A stretch of DNA of 64,000 bases from Micractinium sp. NFX-FRZ (Eukaryota > Chlorophyta > Trebouxiophyceae > Chlorellales > Chlorellaceae): NCBI GenBank assembly GCA_029339195.1, contig JAPTJF010000200.1:1-64000 (forward strand), read 5' to 3'. Each line of letters opens with the position of its first letter. Position 1 is the first letter of the stretch. Positions 43,916 to 63,700 of this stretch are shown here, piece by piece. The position numbers were made by a program, and so were the translations under genes. The notes under the pieces were generated by a model. The model made no database searches. It was given only the letters and a program-made list of their open reading frames with translations, and had not been told where the DNA came from.

Positions 43916-44563
43916 CTGCAGACAGCGCGCGACTGACCTCACTTCTATGATTGGCTGGCACCAGAAGGTGCCGCCGGCGCGCGGAAGGCACGACCTGGGG
44001 ATGACCTCATGTGAGCAAATGTGAGGCACACAAACAAACTGGTCCAAGTCAACAGCCTGGTGACAAAGACATGCATTCAATTGAAGCAGCACTGTGTTGA
44101 GTATTGAACTGGGTGAGCGCGCCTGGCGTGCGGGAGCTGCTGCTCCACTGGAGGTGAGTGATGGGAGGGGGCTGTGCCGCAGGATGACTGTGCATTGGGG
44201 CCAGCAACTAACTGCGTAAACAGCAGCTGGTTCTTATTGCCAGTATGTGAAAGGGAGCTAGCAAAGTGCGGGGGATTGGAGATGGGAGGGAGAGCTGCGG
44301 GGCGGCAAGTGAACACCGCCAGCACAGCGTGAGCCGCGCCAGGTGCGCCGACAGCAACTGCTGCAGTGAAATGCCGGCAGATACCAGCCTGTCTACGATT
44401 CCATGAGCTGACCCTGCGTGTGTGAGTGCTTGCATGGGAGTACGACATCACTTGGGAGTGATTTTACAGGTGACTAGGCAGGAGGCACCCAGGTCAAGAG
44501 AACATGTACAAGACGACCGGCAGTTTACATGCACACAAAGTGGTGAACCCGAAACCCACCACG
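43916..44563. other. Intergenic region, CPYA-GST promoter and BEACH gene 3' flank
   Basis: 648 bases between two minus-strand genes. It contains the polyadenylation candidates for the BEACH gene. No gene is visible. Confidence 0.55.
44464..44528 (-). terminator. Candidate TGTAA polyadenylation signals, BEACH gene
   Basis: TGTAA occurs on the minus strand at 44524-44528 and 44464-44468, about 36 and 96 bases past the stop. The second matches the spacing seen for HDAC and GSH2. Confidence 0.4.
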
Positions 44564-52076
<7,513 letters not shown>

Positions 52077-52309
52077 GGCGGCACCTGGTGCAGCGTTGTT
52101 GGGTGCTGACTCCTGGCTGCAAGCAGCGCTGCTGCGGGCTGTACCTAGCACAGGCTGTTCACGCCGAGCTGGCTGGGGTCACACCAAGCTATGGGGTGGC
52201 CTGGGCTGGGCGGTCCCACGCCAGTGCCGCTCACGCAAGGCCAGCTGCGGCGCCTGCTGCCACCAGCGGAGGGGCAGAGAGCCTGGCCCCTGCCGCCAAT
52301 ACGTCCGGC

Positions 52310-52895
52310 TCACTTCTTGGTGGGCGGTACTGGCGGCAGCACCGCCTGATATTCGGCGCCCACCCTGCAAAGGGCATGTGGGGAAGGTCGCAGCTGTCAG
52401 CTGGCAGGGGAGAGTGTAGCAGCCCAGCGGCGGTGGCAGCGACAAGCGAGCAGCTGTATGCAAAGCAGGCAGCACCCACGCACCGAATCTTCCTGTGCGT
52501 AGTGTTCTGCGTGAGGCTGTGAACCTGCAGGCCAGGCCAGGTGGGCGCATGTCCGGGCGAAGTTTGGCAGCTGACTAGACGGCAGGCGGCAGGAGGTGCC
52601 GCCGCCGCCGCCGCCCAAACCGTTCAGGCTGCAGGGGCGGAGCGATCGAGGCGCTGAGCGCCTGTGCACGTCTCATACCGGCTGCTGCACCCCGAGGCAC
52701 ACGGAGGGCTGTGCCCTTGCCTCTTCCCCACACCTTGCTGGCCTTCTTCGCGGGGTGCTGCGCCGGCTCCTCGCCCAGTTTCTCGAACAACTCTATCTGA
52801 GAGGTAAGGGTGTGCAGCCCTGACAGCGCCTCGTCGCTGGGAGCGGACTGACCGGCTTCGGGCGCGGGCCGCTTGGCGCCCGTTGTCTCGCTCAT
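52310..52895 (-). CDS. Small 85-residue protein with an ELM2-like motif
   Basis: Three exons (52895-52734, 52484-52524, 52310-52364) join exactly to 85 residues. The N-terminus is polar (MSETTGAKRPAPEAGQSAPS), followed by a helical stretch (LTSQIELFEKLGEE) and a basic patch. The end reads HRKIRVGAEYQAVLPPVPPT, then KK. The RVGAEYQAVLP segment resembles the opening of ELM2 domains of histone-deacetylase corepressors, but the rest of such a domain is absent. It could be a small nuclear adaptor. I do not recognise an exact family. It ends only 233 bases upstream of the BEACH gene start, on the same strand. Confidence 0.72.
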
Positions 52896-54252
52896 AGGCT
52901 ACCTCTGATGACGTTGAAGCACCCTAGATCGCTGAACAATGCGGCCCGCGTGTGCGCTAGGCATGGAAAGGCAGCATGGATGCGGCACCGCCGCCGCGGC
53001 CACCGCTGAGGGTACGGCGCGACACATTGCCCCCCACGCAGTGAAGCGGAAGGTCGGCTGGCAGGGTTGTCCGGCACCAGCACAAGCCCTGCACAAGCCT
53101 GGCCGACCCTGCTGTGGCCACAGGCGACACTGTCCGGCCCAGCCAACTTTTGGCCAACTTGGCTGTCCGGCAACTGGCCGGAAAACTGCCGGACAGGGGT
53201 TTCAGAAACACTGCCCCCACGCCTGCTGTTCATAATGACTGCCTTCTTCTTTTTGCCCTGATCACGATCTATCCCCGCGATGAAATACCCACAGGCATCC
53301 ACAGCGTCTGTTGCCTGCCACAGCACATCTCTCTCCGCAGCCACACTCTGTCGAACCCAGCAGCGGCGGCTCCTTTGCAGGTTTGTCATGCAGGTCAGCC
53401 CAGCACCCTTCTTACAAGGAGTCCAGCGATGGACATATCCGCCCCCTTGTTGATGGTGGTGCATAGAACGAGACGGGTGCCAGGAAAAAGCGGACACTGC
53501 TGCCGGGTGCTGAAAAGCTGCAGGGTGCCCTGCTTTATAGAAACAGGCAGACCTGCCTCGTCCTTCTGCCCAGCAGGGCATGCGAAACGGGGGTATTGAT
53601 GTGAGATGCAGTGCCTGTGGGTGAGCTAAGGCCAAGCTGATTTTGCCGCTAACGAGGTGATTGCAGCACAAGGTGTAGCATTCCGGGGTGGGCGGCTCTC
53701 AGGAACTAGGCAGGCTTCGACACACCCTGGCGGTAACAGTCAAGCGCAGATGGCGATGCCAATCCAGCACTGCTCATCCTGGGCTGTCGTGAGGAACACT
53801 GGTACTACACCATTAGAGGGCCCAGGAGCTGCACAGGCAGAAGAATTTGCAGCTTCAGCTCGGTACTGCAGGCGGCCGGACAGTCGGGTTTGCACGGCAC
53901 GCGCGGTGGGAAAGAATTGGCTGCCAATGCCGTGCGTCCCTCATAGCATACGCCTCATCGACACTTCCAGCCCACATACAAAACGTAACCCAAGTCCTAA
54001 AATGAAGAGTTGGATTGGCTCCACAACAAGCTCTGCAGCAGGTACGGTACAGCCGGTCCCGGTCCGGTCATTGCGATGGCGCACGCTGCCGCCTGTAGGT
54101 TTTGAATTTTGGAGGATTATCTTATTGCTATGTAAGCGACGGTGCGCGACGATAGAAAAGTCGGGGGCGTGACACGTGGCATTTTGCGGCCGAAAGGGCT
54201 TGTCCTGGCTCTCAATCAATCCCTTTAGCCGCCAATTTGAGCCACTCGATTT
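52896..54252. other. Divergent intergenic region, ELM2-like gene / M11 protease
   Basis: 1,357 bases between two divergent starts. A cluster of TGTCCGGC motifs lies at 53068-53195. An AT-rich stretch near 54100-54130 (TTTTGGAGGATTATCTTATT) is a promoter candidate for the protease. A long minus-strand open frame (52892-53671) starts only at TTG and looks like chance. Confidence 0.55.
53068..53195. promoter_or_regulatory. Cluster of TGTCCGGC / GCCGGACA motifs
   Basis: Exact TGTCCGGC occurs at 53068-53075, 53131-53138 and 53164-53171, with its reverse complement at 53188-53195 and again at 53875-53882. Four copies within 130 bases of intergenic DNA suggest a factor-binding array. Which gene it serves is unknown. 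Confidence 0.4.
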
Positions 54253-57200
54253 ATGCCGTCGTCGATGCAACGCCTAACTATACTGTTGGTCGTCCGCCTT
54301 GTGCTTCTGGCCAGCCCTGCGATAGCCGCCCCCAGGCAGCTACTGAGGACTGCTGCAGAGACTTTTGCAGGTAAACTTGGGCCCTGCCTGCTGCAAATCG
54401 CCCCTACCCCAACACGGCACACGTCACTTTGTCACCGGACAGGGCTCGACCGGTGGGCCCCCCACTCCATCCACCGCGCTCCTCTATGCAGGCAGGGCAA
54501 TCGTGATCTCCCAAGACTGGGTGGGCCAGCCCGCGAGGCGGTGAGGCGCCTGGGACTTGGGTGGGAGGGGTCTGTCCTTGCCGCGGCTGCCCGCCTGGCT
54601 GCCGCCGCCGCACCTCCGCCCTGCAGCGGCCGCCAGAGCACCTTGAAGGCCCCCCCTGGTTTCTGTCTTCATGGATCTTCGCCCTGAGTCTGGTCCCTGT
54701 CCGCCTGCCCTCCTGCCTGCCTTCCTGCAGCATGCTGGCAGTGCGTGCCATTGATGGCAGCACGGTACAAGTGCACACAGCTGACACCAGGCTGCTGGAC
54801 AGCCTGCACACCGGCATGCACGTGCAAGTGACTGGACAGTGGGAGCAGCGAGAAGAGCGGCGACGCAGCGTCAGCGGCGGCGTTGCAGCATCAGTGGGAG
54901 AGGCAGGAGCAGGCGCAGGGGCAGCAGGGGCGCCCGCCACGAGGCGCCGCTTCAGGGCAGCCAGCATCACGGCCAGTGGGGGCGGTCCCGCTGCCCCGCC
55001 AACACTCACCGCGGTTGCCGGCGCAGGCGGCGGGGCATCCATTGCAGCAGTAGCCCCCAAGGCAACCACTCTGCTGAGCTACAATCCAGTCGCAGCAAAA
55101 GCCATCAACACCATCGTCATCCCAAGTGAGCACAGCCCCTGCGGCTGCTTGGCTGTCAGCCTTACCCTGGCCAGTACTGCCCGCACTAGTGCCCGCCCGC
55201 CCACCTGCCTGCCTACTCCCCCTGCCTGGTTTCTGTACGAACCTGCTCGCCCCATGTCCCCGGCCCCCAGCCTGCCCGCTTATCCACTTGCATGCCCGCT
55301 GCCTGCCAGGCCGGCAAGCCAGCCCAACCAGCCAGCCTGCCTGCCCATGGCGCCCCACTCCTGCTGCAGTCGCGGGCGTGTCCGCCCCGGGCGCCGCCTG
55401 CCCCGGCACCTCCCCGCCAAAGTTCAGTGTAGATCAAGTGAAGAGGGCTGTGTTTGCAGAGTCCAACCCCAAGGGAGCAACCGTCGGCTCCACCTACAAC
55501 CGGTGCTCCTACGGCAAGAGCCGGTTGACGCAGCAGAACAGCCTGGTGGCCGAAGTGGTGGAGCTGCCTTGCGCAGGCACCAGGTGGGGTACCCCTGGGC
55601 ACACGCAGCGCCTGCCCCCTGCCCACCGTTGCTGCCAGGGCTTCCTACCCAGGCCCCGCACGCCCGCCCTGCCCGTCTGCCTGCATGGCTCCATCCCCGC
55701 ACAGCACAGCACAGCACAGCACAGCGCAGCGCAGCACAGCACAGCACAGCACAGCGCAACCGTGTGTGGCTGCACGTGAGGTCCTACTCCACCGTGACGA
55801 CCCTGGCCCCTGCAGCAATGGCGTGCCCTGGAGCTTTGCGACCTGTGGCTGGGATGACCTGGATGGGTATGCGAACGCTGCTGACGAGGCGCTGCTTGCC
55901 CGGGGCGTCGACCTGTCGCTATACAAGTACAGGTGATGGGGGCTGGAAGCGGCAAAGGGACACTGGCCACTCACTGGCTGGGTTCGGCGTGGAGTGGAAA
56001 GATCAGGCAGCGCCATCTCCAACATGCTGAATTTGTGAGCACCCCTTGAACCCGTTCACAAAGGCTGACGTGAGGGCACGAGCATCTTGCTTCATTGCTT
56101 TGTCAGTGCGGTGGCAGACGGGCAGGCACCTTGAATGGCGAGCTCCCCCATACCCCCCCCGCTGACCCCTGCCTCGCCATTCTGCCGTTGCAGGGTGTAT
56201 CTGGTCCCGCCTGGCCCCTGCACTTTTGTGGGCCTTGCATACGTGGGCTGCGGCGTGGGCGCGGACTGCCGCTCCTGGATTGGGCCCGACTACTGGGCAT
56301 CTCCAGCCGCCATGGTGCACGAAATCGGTGGGTGGGTGGCTGGGCGGCTGGGTGGGTGGGAGGGCAGGGTGCGCACCAGCTTGTGGGTTGCTCCCTTGCC
56401 TGCTTGGGACAGTGCGCCTGGCGTGTGAGCGGGCCGTGACTTGCGCCCGGGCGGCGGTTGGCACGGTGGCTGGGAGGGCCAGCGGAAAGGTTGGCAGCAG
56501 CACAGCTGCACCTCAATATCACGGACAAGTGGAACCTGCCCACAGCCATGACACTTCCCCACCCCTCATCACTGTCGCCCCTCACCAGTGCCTGCGCCCT
56601 GAACAAGCCCCAACCCTTGCCCCCCCCTGCAGGGCACAACTTGTTCCTGGAGCATGCTGGCGCTGTGCAGCGGGGCGTGTATGACGAATACGCCGACTTG
56701 AGTGCCAGCATGGGCTTCTGCTGCTCCGACCGCTGCCCCAACACCCCGCACGCATGGCAGCTGGGCTGGGTGAGCGTGCAGCAGATGGATGGCAGCTCGC
56801 TAGCGCCGGGCCAGACGGTGCCAGTGGCGCTAGCAAGCCAGTCCATATCTCCACACAGCGGCCTGCGCGTAGTGCCCGCCTGGGCGAAAGCAGCAGCCCC
56901 CATGTTTGTGGGGTACCGCACACGGGCGGGCGGTGACGCAGCAACCACAGCAGGCACTTTTGGCATCGCCAGCAAGGCGCACATCTACACCGCCAACATC
57001 ACGGGCAGCTTTGACCCCGCCCCCACCACCTGGCGGGCGGCGCTGGGCACGCCCGGCCAGGCGTGGGAGTACCCAGGCACGGGGCTGGTGGTGCGGCTGA
57101 GGAGCGCCACTCTTGCAGCGGCGGTGGTCACCGTGTGCCGCAGGGGCGGGCCGGAGACCCTGGCATCGTGCCAGGAGGGCCAGGATAAAGACTGCAATGG

Positions 57201-57291
57201 GCTGGCGGGTCCGCAAGACCCTGCCTGTGCCCGCATTTTGAAAAGAGCGAGGGCGGCGGCGCTGCGGCCGGCGCTCAAGCGTCGCCGCTGA
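54253..57291 (+). CDS. Gametolysin-type zinc metalloprotease (peptidase M11), secreted
   Basis: Seven exons (54253-54370, 54492-54540, 54731-55125, 55370-55583, 55816-55932, 56194-56327, 56633-57291) join exactly to 561 residues. The signal peptide reads MPSSMQRLTILLVVRLVLLA and ends SPAIA. A propeptide-like region holds a Ser/Ala/Gly-rich insert. The catalytic part has YNRCSYGKSRLTQQNS and MVHEIGHNLFLEHAG, the HExxHxxxxxH zinc site formed across a splice junction, then DEYADLSASMG, the methionine turn. Family members digest hydroxyproline-rich walls during gamete release or hatching in Chlamydomonas. By analogy this enzyme may remodel or shed the wall. A basic tail (KRRR) ends the protein. 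It appears intact. Confidence 0.94.
55699..55761. repeat. (CACAG)n pentanucleotide repeat in M11 intron 4
   Basis: About twelve CACAG/CGCAG units lie between protease exons 4 and 5. The repeat offers many AG dinucleotides before the true acceptor. Confidence 0.85.
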
Positions 57292-58098
57292 GCGGCACCC
57301 TCCCTTGTGTTCTTTCCATCAACATTTATTCTTCTCTTAACCCTTGCAACCTCTTCGTTAATTTACACTGAAGACATCATCCTTGTTGCTGCACCTTCTC
57401 CCCACACCCCGCTGGCGGTGATCCCTTCAGCACCTGAACTCCCAGTACCACCGGCAGGCCTCTGGTGCTTTTCAGTTGCAGCATGTTTTGCCCCCTACTC
57501 AGTTGCCTACTCTTTTCCCTACAACCTCCCTTTGCCCCTGCACACTTCTCCCTTTCTTGCTTGCCATCCTGCTGAGAGACATGACTGCCTTCAAGTTGAC
57601 GGGATGCAACATACAGCACCTTCCTCTGCTCGCCTCTCTGGCCTAGAGCAGCCACAGAGGGTGTTTGGGACACAGCAAAGGCAGCTGCAATTTGTTCAGC
57701 GTATTGGGCATTCTGTGACTGTGCATTGGGTACGTGGGTACATGGCTGCGCCGGCGTGGTGGTCATGTGAACAGCTGGCACCAGCACCGCTGCAGCTGGC
57801 GGGGCCAACTTTCACTTGCCCCCTGCCAAGGGGGTGGGTGGGGGGGGGGGCTCCCCCCCCCCTGCCAAGTACATTGCTCTCTTTGTGTGCTTCATCACTT
57901 CGAAACGTCACGAGCGTTGCAGGAAGGAAAAGTGCTGCTCGTCGCCGAGGGGAGCCCGCACGGGTTTCAGCCTCCCAGCGGCAACAAGGTTTGGCTGTGC
58001 AACACCGACATCCTGCAAAAGCCAAGTCTATTCGCGGTGCTCGGTTCGGGGCGCTGACTGAGCTAGGGGCGGCGAGGAGAGGAGCAGCAGCGGGCAAC
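57292..58098. other. Intergenic region upstream of SWEET, with G/C hairpin
   Basis: 807 bases between two plus-strand genes. It starts AT-rich after the M11 stop. A perfect G10-CT-C10 hairpin lies at 57841-57862, inside a CCCCTGCCAAG direct repeat. No gene is supported. Confidence 0.6.
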
Positions 58099-60236
58099 AT
58101 GGCAGCCTGGTGGCAGACGCTGGTTGCAGCGCTGGGCGGAGTAGTAGGTAGGTCGCAAGAGACAACGCGCCGCGCACCCTGTGTCCATCCGCCCTGAAGT
58201 GGCCGGGCGCCTCCGCCAGCCAGCCGCCGTCGCCCACCCGCAGCACCCACAACGGTGCTCCCCTGCAGGACTGCTCCTGTTTTTGGCTCCCATGAAGGCG
58301 GTGCTGCGCGCACGGGCGGAACGAATGCTGGGGGTGAGCGTCCGCTGTCAGAGGGATGACACGTTGCTATTGAGTGCCGCTTGGGTGCCAGCCAAGCTGT
58401 GCGGTGGCTGCTGGCACCTGCGTGGGTGCGGTCCAGCACCCACGTGCCTCGGAAAGCCAGCACCTAGGTCATTGCCATGCAGAATTTATCGAATCTTCAG
58501 CGGAAGCAGCCCATGTCAAGCATGTGCACAGCGGACTCTCATCGGTGCTGCTGCGCACAACCGCTGGCTGCCCGCGCCACCTGCGCTTCCCGCCGCCGGC
58601 GCTTGCCCCCATGCCGCGCTCGCACCCACCACACCCCGTGCCACATGCAACCCGCGCCCCCGCCCCTCCCGCGCCTGCCCCACAGGACCTGAACCCGCTG
58701 CCCTTCCCCGCGATAGCTGCCAACTGTGCGGGCTGGGTGGCCTACGGCTACATCCTGGACGATGTGCTGGTGCTGTGGCCCAACATGGCGGGCCTCCTGC
58801 TGGGGCTCTTCTACACGCTGTCCGCCTACGGTGGGTGCAGCGCGGCGGCAGCGTGGGGCTGGCGCGCGAAGGGGGGGCTGGGGCAGGGCGGCACAGTGGC
58901 GCGAATGCGGGGTGCTGGGAAGCGTGCGTGTCGCCCTCAGCGTGCACAGCTGTTTGAAGCACATGCCGTGCATCCCCGCGCCGCGCCTGCCCCTGCACCC
59001 CTGCCCTCTCGGCCTTCCACGAAGGCAACTGCTCACACCCACAGGCGTTGCTGATTACTAAGCGTGTGGTGGACGGGCCACCCTCCCTGCCCCGCCTGTT
59101 TGCCACCTCCAGCGCCCACTTGCACCTTGTCTGTTCAACGCTGAACTCTCTCAACCGCCATGCTGAGCTGCGCTGCATCTGGGCTGTGCTGAGCTGCAGG
59201 CCTTGCCGACTACAAGACGCGTGACCGGCAGGCCGCCATCCTGCTGCTGTTTGCCACCGTCATCATGGTGGTAGGGGCGGTGGGCACGCTGGGGGACCTG
59301 TCGCACGACCACCTTAAGAAGCTGTGGGGCTTCACTGCAAACGGTGGGTGGGTGGGTGGGTGGGTTTGTTGGGTGGGCTGCTGGGCGGGTGGAAAGGATG
59401 GGTCCAGCCCAGCCATGGCTAGCCAGCGGGCTGGCGGGCTGTGTCACCTCCGTTGTGGGGTGTGCACAGCCGGGGCAGCAACCTGGTACTGCACGAAGGT
59501 GCTTGTTGTGACCCCTCTGCTCTTCCTCCCCCCTGTGTTTGCCCCCCTGCAGCCATCCTGCTGATCTTCTACGCCGCCCCGCTGTCCACGCTGCTGGAGG
59601 TGCTGCGCACCCGCTCCTCGGCCTCCCTCAACCTGCCGCTCAGCGTGATGAACGTCATCAACGGCACGCTGTGGCTGGTGTACGGGCTGGCCATTGGGGA
59701 CCTGTTCATCGCCGTGCCAAACGGCGTGGGCGCGGTGCTGGGCGTCGTCTACTGCGTCCTCATCTGCATGTTTCCCCGCAAGTCGGCAAAGTGCGCTGGG
59801 GGCGGCTGGGGGGGTGTGGCGGCGGCGCGCGGGGCGCCAGGGACAAGCAAGGGTTGGGGCGTGGAGGGACCAGGCCAGAGCAACTGTGGGAGGATGCGCA
59901 GCGCGCCAACCGCTATTTGCTGCCCAGGGCATGGCCGGCCTGGCCGTGCACACACTCACATGCAGGCACAGCGTATGCCCCAGCCGCTGTTGCTAGAGTA
60001 TCGCCCGCCGGCGCCTGCTCAGGCCCCATGCGTCCCGCCGCCTGTGCGTTCCCCCTTGCCGCCCGTCCAGGTGCAGGCGGTCGCCCTCCAGCTCGGAAGC
60101 GGACACCGCCTCGGCATCGCAACGGGAGCTGATCGGGGGCAGCAGCACAGCAGAGAAGGAGCTGGTGGGCGACGGCGGCGACGGCAGTGGGGCAGCAGGC
60201 AGGGGCGGCGGCCCGTCAATACCTGAAGCAGTGTAA
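58099..60236 (+). CDS. SWEET sugar transporter (MtN3/saliva family)
   Basis: Six exons (58099-58147, 58269-58333, 58686-58830, 59200-59343, 59553-59790, 60071-60236) join exactly to 268 residues. Seven hydrophobic segments form two MtN3 triple-helix bundles. Landmarks are LNPLPFPAIAANCAGWVAYG, PNMAGLLLGLFYTLSAYG, AAPLSTLLEVLRTRSSASLN, LPLSVMNVINGTLWLVYG and IAVPNGVGAVLGVVYCVL. The first helix is short. SWEETs move sugars down a gradient across the plasma, vacuolar or other membranes. The hydrophilic C-terminal tail is Ser- and Gly-rich. Which sugar it carries cannot be read. Confidence 0.94.
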
Positions 60237-60750
60237 CGTGATGCGCAGCAGCAGCGCCCGCCCATCTTCCTCTTCGACCCGCTGTGCTCCAAATATGTGT
60301 GTGTACTCCTCGCCGTCACCCCATGCTTCCTCCTACCTGCTCTTCCCATCTGCTCTGCATCTGCTCCAGACCGCTCCTCCACACAACACCCTGGCATATT
60401 CTTTCACAACACTCCCTGCTGCCTATCATCCACCCTTTTCTGGCCTCCCTTTTTGCAACGCGCCCAGCATGATTACAACAGAATGCAAGGCATGCAGCTT
60501 GGGATGTGCATATTGCAAGTCAACGCCGACAAAAGACATGCAAGCATCGGAGGAAAGGGCAGCCTGGTGGCACAAAAGGGGCAAGTGCAGAAGGGTGGGG
60601 GGGTGTAAGTGTGTGCAGGCCCCCGCATGAGAGGTGCTGCTGGTATCGTTCATTCATCAGGTGTACAACAGCTGTGCATGTGCGTACAAAGGCATGCGTT
60701 GGGTGTTGCGCGCAGGAAGAAGCGGCCAGAGCCGATTGGGTCAATGGTTG
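60237..60750. other. Convergent intergenic region, SWEET and SUV3 3' ends
   Basis: 514 bases between two stop codons. A TGTAA at 60604-60608 on the plus strand could end SWEET transcripts, although it is about 370 bases past the stop. No gene is visible. Confidence 0.5.
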
Positions 60751-63700
60751 TCATCGCCGCCGCTGCTTCCGATATCCAGCCTTCCGTTCCTCCCAACCCT
60801 CCTCCTGCTGCCGCTGCCACTCCTGCTCCTGAAAGGCGGCCGCAAGCAGGGCCGCTGCCTCGCCACTGGGCTCCGCCACCGCCGCCTGCACCTTGCTCCG
60901 CCGCCCCCTGCACCACCGGGGGGGGGAGCTGGAAAGCAACCGCGCTTGCACCCACATCCTCATGCATGCCAGCGCAGCTAGCTGACGGATCTGTGACCCG
61001 CTTACCCAGAGTGACCTGACGCCATCTCGATGTGTGCCAGCAACCAGATGAGCCAACCCACCGCCTGTCAACCTGGCACCGACAGAAATGCCCGGGGCAC
61101 CCACCCTGGCTGCCCCTCCCGCCCACACGCTGCCCAGCGGGCGCCCACCTCTGCGCCCCCATGGCGCGTATGCTGGCGTCCACCAGCGCCGACGCCGCCC
61201 GCCGCTTCTCCTCCACCTCCTCCCGCCCAGTGAAGGAGTCGGGGAAGCGGTAGGCCAGCCAGAGGTACAGGTCGAACACTCGGTGCGCCGCCTCCAGCTG
61301 CAGGGCGGGGCAGGGGAAGGCGTGTGTGGCGGGCGGGAGGGGTGGGCAGGCAGGTGGGCAGAGGCGGGTGACACGAGTGGGCAGGCAGGCAGGCAGGTGG
61401 GGGCAAGCAGAGGAGGCCACGCTCTCCCTTGGCGGGCTGCTCTGTCCTTCCTCCCTGCTACCACCCAGCCACCCACCCCACCCACTGCTGAGCCCTCCCC
61501 AGGGCCCCACCTGCTGCAGCTCCCATTCGCTGCGCGCCTCTGCCAGCTGCGGGTGCAGGATGGCGGCGGGGGTGACGAGGCGGCGGAAGGCAAAGGCGGT
61601 GGCAAAGCCCAGCAGGGCGGAGGCCACGGGGACGTCCTCCGGGTCTGCAGGGTGCGGCACACATGTGAGTGGGCAGCCAAGAGTGTGGGGTCAGGCTGGG
61701 GTTGTGGAGCCAGCAAGGAAGGCGCAGACAGGAAGCCACAGTGGCACCTTGGGTGTCTGGCACAGGTGCTGGGGCGGGCGCGGCCGGGCCCGGGGGGCGC
61801 TGGTTGGGAGGAGGGAGGCGGGGCGCTTCGGCCCTTACCTGGCCCTGTTTTGCTCTAACAGCAGGGCCCCCTAATTCCAGTGCCGCCATTTGCTGCTCCT
61901 CGTGGCCCAATGTTGACGAGATTAGGCTGGGACGCCAACAGGGTACCCCCCGCAGGTGCCTCCTTCCATGCAGGTGTTCAGAGTGTTTAAGCCTGCTGGC
62001 TTGTGTGCGCACCCGTCGGGGAGATGGAGAAGGTCCAGGCCTCCCTCAGGGTGAGGGGCAGGTGGCGCAGCATGGTGGCCAGCGTGTGCTGCTCCTCGTA
62101 CCGCGCGTAGCTGCGGGGCGGGAAGAGGGAGGGAGGGAGGGATGGGAGAGGAGGGGACACAACGAGTGGGGCGGCAGGGGAGGGAGGGAGGGGACTTACG
62201 GTGACAGGGGGTGTGGTGCGCAGAAAAAGGGGAGGGAGGCGCAGAAGAAGAGCAGCTAAGAAGAAGTACGGGGCCATAGATGCCAGAGGTGTGGGCGGGT
62301 AAGGGGGGGGGCATGCAATCTAAAGGTTGGGGGCTGGACAACAGACCGGCCGGCCGACTGGCCAGCAGGCCGGCACCAGCAGGCGCCTGCAAGCATGTGC
62401 CCTGGCCATGCCCGAGACCCCACATAGCAGCCGCAGGCAGCCGGCCCACCTGTAGTGCGTGCGCTCCAGAGAGCTCTCAGCCGCGTCCGCAAACCGCCGC
62501 AGCAGCGCCGGCAGCCGCTCCTGCGCCAAGCGGCAGGGCAGACGCCCCTGTTTGTCCCGCCATGCTGCTGCAGGCGCTGGGAGCGCACACACACAGACCC
62601 TGCCTCCATGCCCCGCCCCCATGGCACGCTTCACTGCACCGCCCAGAGCCACAGGACCCACCACCTGCATGTGCTGCTCCTGCGGCAGCCCCCCTCCCAG
62701 CCCAACTGTGCATCCCTCCCCCTCCGCCTCCACCCCACCCCGGACCAGCCCAGCGCTTCCCCCACCTGCGGGTGCTGCGCATGCAGCAGCTCCACCTGCC
62801 CCAGCGAGGGCAGCAGGTAGGCTGCTTCCAAGGGGTCGCTGGGCTGCTGTAATGCGTGGGTGAGGTACTCCAGGTCAGCTGCTGACGTGGCGCTGACAAT
62901 GCCCGAGGGGAAGCGGCTGCCGAAGCGCCCCGCACGCCCCGCCACCTGCGCGGGGGTAGAACAGGGGGAGACAAGGCGGGGGCAGGAACAGGTTGAGGCA
63001 CATTCAAGCACGGGGAGGCAGGTCGTGTGAGTGTGGCGGGGACCAGGCGGGCAAGGGCGAGGCAGCCCGAGAAGGTGCAGGGCTGAGGCGGTGGGTGTGC
63101 AGCGCAGGCCTTCTCACAGGCACGATGGGTGTGGAACAGGCGTGGATTGCTGCTGGCAGCGCATGCCAGGCAGCGTGCCCGATTGTCGCCAGCATGCCTT
63201 CTCTCCTCCAGCAACAACCCCTTCTCCCAGTGCCTCCCAGTGCCTAACAATGCCAAACCCATGCTCACTACCGTTCCATTCCCAACCCAAGCCACCTCCC
63301 CCATCCCATCCTCACAACATCAAATCACACCACACACCTGCTTGACCTCGGCCGTCGTCAGCAGCCTCTCCTGCTTCCCATCAAACTTGTTCACCCCCGA
63401 GAACACCACCCGGCGGATGGCCAGGTTCAGGCCCATCCCCACCGCATCGCTGGCTGCCAGCACGCCGTACCCGCTCCTGGGGGCCTGCAGCAGTTGAGGG
63501 GAATGGCACCATGTCACGCACAGCATTGCTGGCTGCTGGCACGCCATCCGACCCCTGGAGGTGGGCACCAGCAGGGGATGGGGAAGCGAGAGCGGCAAGG
63601 CCTGTGGTGGCTGCACAGACTGGGGGCAGAGTGGCATCAAAGCCCGCCCGTCACATGCAGGGGCAGTCAGTGGGCAGCCGGGAACACAGCCAGCCACACT

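Noticed and set aside
52077..52895. Fusing the 85-residue gene to the BEACH gene as its first exons
   Set aside because: The small gene has its own in-phase stop at 52310, and the BEACH protein's ATG at 52076 matches the NSMAF-type N-terminus.
52892..53671. Minus-strand open frame of about 260 codons in the intergenic region
   Set aside because: It begins with TTG, overlaps the start of the small ELM2-like gene, has no family motif and uses mixed codons. It is likely chance in GC-rich DNA.
58099..58333. Loss of the first SWEET transmembrane helix
   Set aside because: The first two exons together supply a hydrophobic stretch (LVAALGGVVGLLLFLAPM) that can serve as helix one, so the protein is probably complete.
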